A stretch of 64,000 nt of DNA from G965216255 sp965216255 (GTDB taxonomy: Bacteria > Bacteroidota > Rhodothermia > Rhodothermales > Bin80): contig OZ244148.1 of the NCBI GenBank assembly GCA_965216255.1, forward strand, positions 4,774,001-4,838,000, in the 5' to 3' direction. Positions 57,070-64,000 of the stretch are shown here, piece by piece (positions within the stretch are counted from its first letter, which is position 1; each line of letters opens with the position of its first letter). A program made the position numbers and the translations under genes. The notes under the pieces were generated by a model. That model had not been told where the DNA came from and made no database searches. It worked only from the letters and a program-made list of their open reading frames with translations.

Positions 57070-57360
57070 ATAGGTATTTTCGGCCAGGCACTACCTCAAG
57101 CTGCGGCAACAGATGGCCGTATCCATTGTCCTCGTGCTCGACGATTGGGGCCTGACACGGCTTCAGACAGCCCATCAACAGGATATGCTCGATGGCCGGC
57201 ACCAATGCCGCTCCTCCATCGCTACCAGCCAGATGCCGTGGGGCGTTGGCACGAAGCTATGGAGAATCCGGCGCAGGTTGACGCCATCTTCAATCGACTC
57301 AGCCACAACGCTCATCGGGTCACGCCCACCGGTGAATCAATGCGGAAATACAGGTCATAA
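57070..57360 (+). pseudogene. istB fragment (IS21 helper ATPase C-terminus)
   Basis: Reads VLVLDDWGLTRLQTAHQQDML (the Walker B region of IstB), then after a frame change near 57236 GRWHEAMENPAQVDAIFNRLSHNAHRVTPTGESMRKYRS, the conserved IstB C-terminus. The Walker A half is gone. Confidence 0.7.
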
Positions 57361-57663
57361 ATAAAGTCACCCATGCATCAAATGGACCACTACAATCGTT
57401 AACGCACCTCAATTGACTCACTACGGTCAGGGTGGACGACTCTCCAATGAAAAAGTGGACGATGTCAACGGAATATGCAGGTAATATCGCGCCCCGCATA
57501 AAACGCTTATGCCCCTTGGCTTCCTTGCAGGTACCGCTCCACCAGCGGATACATCACCTCCGAACTACATCTCGTGTGGCCCATGGAATCGTTGTGAAGT
57601 GTTCAAACACAAGATCCCGACCACGACGCCACTTCACAGGATGGGGTTCACCGGACGCTAACG

Positions 57664-58128
57664 ATGAATAGAATCCTCCGGAGGAGTTCTCGGCCAGGGC
57701 AGCCTTCGTATTTCGTCGTTGTGATGGTCTGTCTAACAGCTGCGATCTTGGCCAGCGGCTGCAACGGGAGTGAATCAGGCCCATGGTGTAACAACCCATT
57801 CGCGTGGGTATGGTGGCTGATTGCAGCTATAGCAGCTTCCAGTGGCGTTTTATACTGGACTTATAATCTGAGAGAGCGCCAGGTTTCTGGATGGGACTTA
57901 AGCCAGAGCCCAACGGCGCCACGATGGCGCATTTCAGCCGTCCTTGTCTTGGCTTCGTGGGTGTTGGTACTCTTGGTGCTTGCGCCCTTCCTGCTTTACC
58001 AGATTGGAGAGGATTGCAGCACGGCGCGTCGGTTGGCAAGTCCTATTGCGTTATATTTGGGGGGATTGGTTGCGACTGTTTTCGGCGTTTACCTCTACCT
58101 CAAGAATCGCGCCGACGATTCATTCTAA
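57664..58128 (+). CDS. Small four-helix membrane protein, first gene of the tubulin-Hsp70 cluster
   Basis: The protein has 154 residues with hydrophobic segments at about 16-33 (YFVVVMVCLTAAILASGC, lipobox-like at its end), 46-68, 89-113 and 126-146. Short polar loops lie between, and the C-terminus is basic then acidic (KNRADDSF). Four transmembrane helices, or three plus a lipid-modified start, are predicted. I do not recognise the family. It ends 15 bases before the start of the giant tubulin/Hsp70-like gene on the same strand, so they should be co-transcribed. It may anchor the complex to the inner membrane. The frame is undamaged, unlike the genes before it. Confidence 0.75.
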   Translation: MNRILRRSSRPGQPSYFVVVMVCLTAAILASGCNGSESGPWCNNPFAWVWWLIAAIAASSGVLYWTYNLRERQVSGWDLSQSPTAPRWRISAVLVLASWVLVLLVLAPFLLYQIGEDCSTARRLASPIALYLGGLVATVFGVYLYLKNRADDSF

Positions 58129-58143
58129 TACAGACATAGGGTA

Positions 58144-61100
58144 ATGAGCTTCGACACACTCGTCGCGTGCGGTGGTACAGGCGCGCACGTATCGCTTGCG
58201 TTTGTTCGGCTTCACCTGTTGGGCTATGCGCTCGGGTTCTTTGAGACTAGAGCGGGTGGAAAGGAGATGGAATTCCCACGCTTGTTTCTTGTGGATCAAG
58301 ACGATGGGTCCTCTGACGACAAGGCAACGGCTTGGCAGGCAACCCGAGACTTGATCGAGAAACATCCTGCGTGGTATGGTTGGAACGGCCGGATCAGGCT
58401 AGGTCAAAAGCCTCGCCCAATCTCGATCACCCCGCTTCCCGTCGGGCCGATGAATGCGTGGTCGAATGAGCCATACGACCACATCGAAAGCCGCTATAGC
58501 GGTTCTCCCTACGCAAGAATGCTTCTTAGCAGAGAGCAAAGGTCCATAAAGTATTCTAGAGGCATGATGGCATCGCCAGTCATGGGGTCGTTGCTATTCG
58601 AGCTCAAGGACTATGATAGAGACGAAAAAGGTGAATACCAGCATGTGGACTACAGTGACTTGATAGAGTCGTGCAAATCCGGACGCATTGCGATTACAGG
58701 TTCGGGCGTAGGTGGAACAGGGGCTGCAGTAGGCCCCACACTGGCGCGTCAATGCGCTGCGGGCGGCGCGGACGTTATGGCAGTAATGGTGCTGAGGTGG
58801 TTCGATTTCAGTTTGGCTGCGTCTGATGACAACTTGCGCTACAAGGCTCGCGTCCGTAACAGCCGGATGGCGGAGAATTCCGCTTCCGGTTTGGCGTCCT
58901 ACGGCCAAATTCTGTGCCAGAATGTACCTACTGTGCTGGTAGGTGTGCGTGACAGAGACTTGTGCACTCGTGAGTATACTACGGATAACCTCCAGCCATT
59001 ATTGAATTCATATGTACATGCCGTAGCCGCACTTTCGTGCACGCATCATTTCTTGGCCCAGGAACCGTATGAGAAAGGGCTGTACGGCATGTCTGCGGAG
59101 GATTCTAGTCGACTGACTTGGGGGCTCAAGATTCCGGGGGGTACACTTGGGGACCTAGCAAAGAGAGCGAGGACAGTTGAAATTATATTGGATACGTTTG
59201 CGAATGTATTAGAGTCACGTCACAGTAACAAGCCATGGTCCTATGAACCCGCGATCTATACCGACATAAATCGGATAACCGGAGATCCAAGTGGAACTGC
59301 GAAAAGGATCCGGGAACTGCTCAAATGCTATTGCGAGCAGATTGAGTGGCTGAGTGCATTGGTAGGTGAGGACATAGGAATTAGCAAAGTCGACTTACGG
59401 GATAAGTATCTCTTGCACGGTAAGTCCAGGGCCAGACTAAAGGACGTGAGAATCGCTCCGACGGGCGGAAAGGACAGGCTTGATGCCAAGCATGCGGCAC
59501 AGGCACTTTTCGAATGGGTGGCAAAGTGGGTTAAGGAAGGTAGCAAGGCAGGAAGTGCAATCGCGTTTAGGAAAGAGGAGGGATCAACATTTGGTGTCGG
59601 ATATTGGCCGCAGCGGCGTGCTACGGGGCTAACACCGCAGTGGGGCACCGCGGGCAGCATTGCAAACGTGCCGGGTGCAAAGGTGCACGAAGCCGTCAAG
59701 GGTCTAGTAAAGGGTCAGAGAGTGTCGCAGAACGGCTGGCCTCATCCGATGGCTGCCGTAAAGCACTTCGAATATCTTATCCGAATTGACGATGCATCGG
59801 CGATTAAGCAGTTGAAAATACTCTTAGTTGGCCTTGCGCTCGAATGCCTCGAGCTGGACGCTGTCGCAGATTCGGAAGACGGCTCCAGTCCATCCTTTCT
59901 TGAGCTGATTCGCAATTACAGGAAGAATGAATTCACTGACGTAGCAAAGTACCGCGTGCTGTTTCACAATAAGGCCGAGTCGACTGTAGTCGGATTCAAT
60001 TGTCCGCAAACGCTTTTATGTCCATCCCCCGATTGTACGGATGAAGTATGGGAGGAAGTCTGGCGGTGCATTACGGACTCCGAGGATGCCTCTGACTGGC
60101 TGATATCCAACGAGTGGGGTTTTCGAGGTGACTTCGCTCGTGGTCAGGTTAATGCCTGGATCGAGGACCTGGAAAAGCGATTCCGAGAAGTTTCTCCGCC
60201 TTGGGCTAGCGCGGTCGGGGACAACGATGTGAACTTTAGGTCATACGGATTAGGACCAAGCTTGGCCGTGTATTGGGGTGCCGGGGAAGCTCCAAGGCCG
60301 GTTTATCTACAATTGCCGCGGTATGAAGTAGAAGCACAGCAATTGCCGGAGAATACCGAACAGATCTCTGAAGACGACTTTCTTGCGCTTGTGCCTGAAT
60401 TCAATGAGATGCGTACACGGAGCGGTGTATGCTTCAAGGTGGAGCAGATGCTTGTGCCCGGCCATGATTCGCCAGTCAAAATCGTTTGGCGCGATCACCT
60501 GAGTGCTTTGCAGGAAGCAGACAAGATTGCGACATGGCAAAGTGGAGACTTTCCGCATCCGTTGTGCATAGTCACGTTCGACCAGAGGCAGTCGGTGCGT
60601 TTGGACAATTTCCAAGTGATTATCAAGGAAGACATCCAGATTCCTTTCTGCGTACCGCTTGAGCAGCGGTTTGTACCTGGCTCGCCTAAGAATCGAGAGC
60701 CCATAAGGTATCCAGACCTGCCCTTGCGCCTTGCCTATATCGGGTTGATATCAATCGAGAATGACGAAGAACTCATCGATGGCCGATTGCTGACGAGCAA
60801 TTCGGCGAATGGCGCCAATTGGGGCGCAATGGAGCCTGCCGGCCCGGATGCCATCGCGTGGACTTTGCGTTTGAAGGGACGGAGTGACAGGGTCTCAATC
60901 GAGGTGCCTATTGCTTCGAAGTCTCAGGCACATTGGATGATTTGGCCACGGTTTCGGTGCGATGATAGGATGGCGCCATGGCGGGCATACTACCTCTACC
61001 AGCACAGCACACAAGAATCGCTTGAAGTTGAGGCGTTACTCAGTGACAATGGAAATTTTTACTTGGCGAGTCGAACTAGCCAGAAGACACCAGGCAATGT

Positions 61101-62952
61101 CCAAGCATTACGATATCGCGCGACGACAGGTGAGCAATTGGGGGCACCACCGGTTGCGTTGGTTGCAAAGGATGGCCAGGAGGAAACAGGTATTTATATG
61201 GTTTCCCTTGATCCTATTGGCAAGGGCGACGAAACGTGGCGGCTTGGAATAGATTTCGGGACATCTCATTCTGCAGTAGCCGTGAAGTGCCGGCCGGACA
61301 TGGTGGAAGGGGAAATTGTAGCACTTGAGCCGGAGTTGGCTTTGGACGGAGGGGGCAGGCAAGGCCTGACCCTGCACGTAAGTGAGTTTTGGGTTGGCGG
61401 GGCGCTTCCGAATATTGATCTTTGGCGGCCTACGTATGTTGAGTCTCGGAAGCCGGAGGCGACAGGTGTTTTGCCGTCGGAGCTATTCTCATTATTGCCG
61501 CTTAGTGAATTTACGGGGTCGGAAATATGTGATTGGGTTCCGGGAGAAGATTGCGCGATCCCTGTATTGGAGTTGAGTCGCACTGATATTGCGAATCACA
61601 TTCTGTCCGGTTTCAAGTGGGACGTATCCCAGCCCAAGTTCGGCTCGAGCGCCGAATTACTGCGAAAGATCTACCTGTCGATGGTACTAGAGATTGCATT
61701 GGCTGATGTTGTGTGGCAGCAAGGCACTTTTCCGAGACTGGTGGAGGTAACGTTTACCTACCCTTTACGTAGTTCCAGTGCAGAGATCAAGCAATTCGAG
61801 CGCGTAATTGCTGACCTATTGCGAAGCTCTACTGAACGACTTGGAATCGGATTGAGACCCTTCAGAGAGGGACTCCTCAGCGAATCCGAAGCAGCCCGCG
61901 GCGGGACAGGCAAGAATGCCGAAATTGTGCTGGTTGGCGATCTTGGCGGCGGGACAATCGATTTGTTCATATCGGCTACGAGGCTTCGAGGACAAGAATC
62001 AAGGCATGTAGCCGACAGCGCTAAGTTGGGAGGCAACCTACTCTTGGATCACCTCGCACGAAACGCTTCGGTGTATCTACCTCAGTCGGGTGGGTGGCAA
62101 GTTTCAGATCCAGTAGCATGCGCCACACAGCTCCGTGCTTGGATGCGTTCGCGGGGGGCTGTTCAACTGTTCGGGGAGCAATGTGCTGGAAATTCAGATC
62201 CTGGGCTGAACCTCAAGAGCTTTGAACACGCTGCTCAAGCCAACAATGCCCGCAAGCTTATTGATCGATATTTTGCCTTGATTGTAGAATACATGGCTCG
62301 CAACCTGGTTGGATTTGTGGGTGTCGAGTGGCAGGAAAATGCCGTTGCAATCGTGCACGACCTTAATGTGACAGTTCAACTACGTGGCAACGGCTGGAGG
62401 CATTGGTACGGCAGTGACGATTACCAATCAATTGAGACAACAATGAAGGACTGGATCTGCGCATGGGCCCGAACGCTTTGGAATGATTGCGGTTGGGATG
62501 TCCCCACCGATGCAATTTGGCGTAGCCCCCATTCGGAAGGTAGACCAAAGCTTGACCCAATATGTCAGGCAGTGGGGCGCAGCCTCGACCCTAATAAGGC
62601 GCGAGAAGACGGATTCACCTTTCCATTGTCCAATATCCAGCTTCATCTTCCGAATAAGAAATTGCAACAGCACTTGTGGCATTCAGCATTGCCGATTCGA
62701 GTGCCTGGGGCTGTTCCGGAATTTACACGAATTGATCCGCCCATTAGGCTGGGCTTGCGCGACGGAAGGACGTTGATAGTTGAGCGTTTCTTGGACATGG
62801 TAACCAAGAACATCAACCGGGCGATTCAACGCGACAGATTCGTAGAATCGCAAGGCAACATCTACGTTCCAATAGCGGCATTGATTTGGGAAAACTGCTT
62901 CGAATCTGGAGAGCTCGGGCGCGACTTAGTTACAAAAGCCACTAGAGCTTGA
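58144..62952 (+). CDS. Tubulin/FtsZ-like and Hsp70/actin-like fusion protein (1602 residues)
   Basis: There is no signal peptide, so it is cytosolic. The N-terminus begins FDTLVACGGTGAHVSLAFVRL (Gly loop at residues 10-13), as in bacterial tubulin-like (PF13809-type) proteins. A second glycine-rich loop, SGVGGTGAAVGP, lies at 187-198 like the GGGTGSG tubulin signature. The middle (about 450-1020) is unassigned and contains HWMIWPRFRCDD near residue 935. From residue 1034, LGIDFGTSHSAVAV is the phosphate-1 motif of Hsp70/actin ATPases, and VLVGDLGGGTIDLFI (Asp1266) is phosphate-2; KLGGNLLLDHLAR fits the Hsp70 pattern. SrfB-like proteins have a related ATPase half. Two NTPase modules in one chain suggest nucleotide-driven assembly. 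Membrane-protein and VWA-like neighbours suggest one complex. Parts are more AT-rich than the core genes. Confidence 0.8.
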   Translation: MSFDTLVACGGTGAHVSLAFVRLHLLGYALGFFETRAGGKEMEFPRLFLVDQDDGSSDDKATAWQATRDLIEKHPAWYGWNGRIRLGQKPRPISITPLPVGPMNAWSNEPYDHIESRYSGSPYARMLLSREQRSIKYSRGMMASPVMGSLLFELKDYDRDEKGEYQHVDYSDLIESCKSGRIAITGSGVGGTGAAVGPTLARQCAAGGADVMAVMVLRWFDFSLAASDDNLRYKARVRNSRMAENSASGLASYGQILCQNVPTVLVGVRDRDLCTREYTTDNLQPLLNSYVHAVAALSCTHHFLAQEPYEKGLYGMSAEDSSRLTWGLKIPGGTLGDLAKRARTVEIILDTFANVLESRHSNKPWSYEPAIYTDINRITGDPSGTAKRIRELLKCYCEQIEWLSALVGEDIGISKVDLRDKYLLHGKSRARLKDVRIAPTGGKDRLDAKHAAQALFEWVAKWVKEGSKAGSAIAFRKEEGSTFGVGYWPQRRATGLTPQWGTAGSIANVPGAKVHEAVKGLVKGQRVSQNGWPHPMAAVKHFEYLIRIDDASAIKQLKILLVGLALECLELDAVADSEDGSSPSFLELIRNYRKNEFTDVAKYRVLFHNKAESTVVGFNCPQTLLCPSPDCTDEVWEEVWRCITDSEDASDWLISNEWGFRGDFARGQVNAWIEDLEKRFREVSPPWASAVGDNDVNFRSYGLGPSLAVYWGAGEAPRPVYLQLPRYEVEAQQLPENTEQISEDDFLALVPEFNEMRTRSGVCFKVEQMLVPGHDSPVKIVWRDHLSALQEADKIATWQSGDFPHPLCIVTFDQRQSVRLDNFQVIIKEDIQIPFCVPLEQRFVPGSPKNREPIRYPDLPLRLAYIGLISIENDEELIDGRLLTSNSANGANWGAMEPAGPDAIAWTLRLKGRSDRVSIEVPIASKSQAHWMIWPRFRCDDRMAPWRAYYLYQHSTQESLEVEALLSDNGNFYLASRTSQKTPGNVQALRYRATTGEQLGAPPVALVAKDGQEETGIYMVSLDPIGKGDETWRLGIDFGTSHSAVAVKCRPDMVEGEIVALEPELALDGGGRQGLTLHVSEFWVGGALPNIDLWRPTYVESRKPEATGVLPSELFSLLPLSEFTGSEICDWVPGEDCAIPVLELSRTDIANHILSGFKWDVSQPKFGSSAELLRKIYLSMVLEIALADVVWQQGTFPRLVEVTFTYPLRSSSAEIKQFERVIADLLRSSTERLGIGLRPFREGLLSESEAARGGTGKNAEIVLVGDLGGGTIDLFISATRLRGQESRHVADSAKLGGNLLLDHLARNASVYLPQSGGWQVSDPVACATQLRAWMRSRGAVQLFGEQCAGNSDPGLNLKSFEHAAQANNARKLIDRYFALIVEYMARNLVGFVGVEWQENAVAIVHDLNVTVQLRGNGWRHWYGSDDYQSIETTMKDWICAWARTLWNDCGWDVPTDAIWRSPHSEGRPKLDPICQAVGRSLDPNKAREDGFTFPLSNIQLHLPNKKLQQHLWHSALPIRVPGAVPEFTRIDPPIRLGLRDGRTLIVERFLDMVTKNINRAIQRDRFVESQGNIYVPIAALIWENCFESGELGRDLVTKATRA

Positions 62953-63058
62953 CGTACAAGACCAAGATTACGTATCGGAAATCGAGCTACTTTGTCGGCT
63001 GGGCATTGTTGTTGATGCCCTCTTCCCCTAGTACTGTAGTGGTAGCGGAAAGGACTAC

Positions 63059-63325
63059 TTGGCAAGAATGAACTTCTGGCGGATTGCTCAATATGTCGGT
63101 CACAGCCGTTTCTATGGGGCGGTGCTCTCGTGGATTCCCGGTTGTCTTCGGAAACTCGCCTACTTTGCGATTAATCGGAGCCTGGATCTTCTCAGCTTCC
63201 TGGATCGTGGTGAAGGCATTCCGCGGTCAATGCCTCGTAATCGCCGAATTCAGGTCTTAAAGTATCTGCTGCAGATTGCAGAGAGTATCCCTAGGCTGTC
63301 CAGCGAGCGAGCAAAAACCGAATGA
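63059..63325 (+). CDS. Small basic protein of the tubulin-Hsp70 cluster
   Basis: The protein has 88 residues from TTG 63059, preceded by AAAGGA at five bases. ATG 63068, three codons later, is the alternative but has poorer spacing. The product is amphipathic and Arg-rich: WRIAQYVGHSRFYGAVLSWIPGCLRKLAYFAINRSLDLLSFLDRGEG, then a helical tail ending SERAKTE. No known family. It sits between the fusion-protein gene and the VWA-like gene in the same direction, with gaps of about 106 and 30 bases, so it is likely part of the unit, perhaps as an adaptor. Confidence 0.55.
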   Translation: MARMNFWRIAQYVGHSRFYGAVLSWIPGCLRKLAYFAINRSLDLLSFLDRGEGIPRSMPRNRRIQVLKYLLQIAESIPRLSSERAKTE

Positions 63326-63355
63326 TCGGTGTCGAACAGATGACTGATGAGCAAA

Positions 63356-64000
63356 ATGCATAATAAAGGAATGCGCAAGCGTCGCCCATTGCCGTGGATA
63401 GCTTTAGTATTGCTCGTACTGGGGATTCTGGTAGCGCTGTACATCTCCGCGTGTGTAGGCAACAACTGCAAGTCGCACAGACTCGACACGTTGTGGACAA
63501 ACGCACATGTTCGGCCGGAGTGGAATGATTCGCCTGCGCCATCCGACGTGATCGTGCCGGATGTGCAGCCCTCACAGGCCCGGATCTATTTGGACTTGTC
63601 CTCTCCGATGGGTGGATACATACCTCCTTATCCGGACAGTGTGTCACTGCTCCGTGAAATAAGCCAAAACATAGAGACGCAACTCCTTGTGCATTATGGT
63701 GGGATCGGGATTTCGCTGCAATGGATTGGTGTTGCTGAAGGCCTACGGCCTCTTGGTGGTCTGCCTCGCTTCAAACGAGATCAGTTTCGCGGAGGCGAGT
63801 CGAACCTAGGTTTGGCGCTGGAGCAGATCGTAAGCGATCTTCAAAGCAGGCGGGCGGACGTTGGCGTGCTGGTTTCGGATCTAATGGCCACGGCTGCTGG
63901 AGGACCTGTTGATTTATTGCCACGTCTTCGTAAATGGCTTTCAGAGGATGTCCGAAGCGGTCAATTTGATTTGGCACTTGTGGGTGCCAAGTTGGACTAT
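63356..64000 (+). CDS. Membrane-anchored VWA-like protein, runs off the window
   Basis: The first 215 residues are present and the gene continues past base 64000. A basic start (KRRPLPW) and one transmembrane helix (residues 14-30) leave the rest probably outside the cytoplasm. YLDLSSPMGGY (Asp80, Ser82) corresponds to the first MIDAS strand of a von Willebrand A domain, though the third D-x-S-x-S position is Pro. GGESNLGLALEQI and VLVSDLMAT match the second and third MIDAS regions. It may bind a divalent ion and a protein partner, or be a degenerate VWA. Start ATG 63356 lies 31 bases after the small gene. The function within the cluster is unknown; a sensor or receptor role is an inference. 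Confidence 0.7.
   Translation, partial: MHNKGMRKRRPLPWIALVLLVLGILVALYISACVGNNCKSHRLDTLWTNAHVRPEWNDSPAPSDVIVPDVQPSQARIYLDLSSPMGGYIPPYPDSVSLLREISQNIETQLLVHYGGIGISLQWIGVAEGLRPLGGLPRFKRDQFRGGESNLGLALEQIVSDLQSRRADVGVLVSDLMATAAGGPVDLLPRLRKWLSEDVRSGQFDLALVGAKLDY

Larger units (their letters stand above)
55205..57480. mobile_element. IS21-family remnant containing a second element
   Basis: Both ends carry the multi-copy terminal motifs typical of IS21, as variants of GGTGGACGACT and GTGGACGAT. They are read on the minus strand at about 55205-55290 (GTCGTCCATG, GCCGTCCACC, CGTCCACCTC) and on the plus strand at about 57380-57480 (GGTGGACGACTCTCC, GTGGACGATGTC). An istA 5' fragment follows the left end and an istB 3' fragment precedes the right end. 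The centre is replaced by an ISNCY-like transposase. The element is dead. Confidence 0.65.

Overview
The window looks like a high-GC member of the Rhodothermales/Bacteroidota lineage, probably a marine or host-associated one. I infer this from the C-terminal type IX secretion (Por) sorting tails of the NYPNPFNP type, a TonB receptor coupled to a DUF4249-type lipoprotein, and large repeat-built surface proteins. The genome is eroding: housekeeping genes are intact, but many accessory genes carry frameshifts or in-frame stops, and insertion-sequence wrecks are common.

Layout. 1-12.7 kb: a broken N-acetylneuraminate-lyase-like gene, a divergent Nramp-type transporter, a 1235-residue secreted protein built of Cys-paired Ig-like repeats, a folD-mscS pair, a TonB receptor with its lipoprotein partner, and a phosphatase with a fused HTH domain. 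13.1-17.1 kb: a 2.56-kb IS1595-family transposon, with terminal repeats and 8-bp target duplications still visible, carrying a Fic gene and a 51-codon ORF; next to it is a decayed IS1634-type transposase. 17.4-24.9 kb: a T9SS-exported subtilase, a decayed DDE transposase containing a perfect hairpin, and a TorF-type porin. 25.4-35.8 kb: core metabolism, namely glutamate synthase gltBD, then a SAM-I riboswitch with its terminator in front of metY-metX-asd, a GNAT gene and an overlapping tRNA-Gly. 35.9-39.8 kb: three broken genes and spacer. 39.9-51.6 kb: two giant surface proteins, one T9SS-sorted and one with Calx-beta repeats and an autotransporter-like barrel.

51.7-57.5 kb is an element graveyard. 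It holds an IS3-type transposase fragment interrupted by two ORF-depleted group II introns, one nested in the other (a twintron), a broken two-gene pair, and an IS21 remnant with an ISNCY-like transposase inside it.

57.7-64 kb holds the best candidate for an undescribed system: a compact same-strand cluster encoding a four-helix membrane protein, a 1602-residue protein with a tubulin/FtsZ-like N-terminal GTPase region and an Hsp70/actin-like ATPase C-terminal region, an 88-residue protein, and a membrane-anchored VWA-like protein that runs off the window. These genes are intact although the neighbourhood is decayed, and parts are visibly more AT-rich than the core genes.
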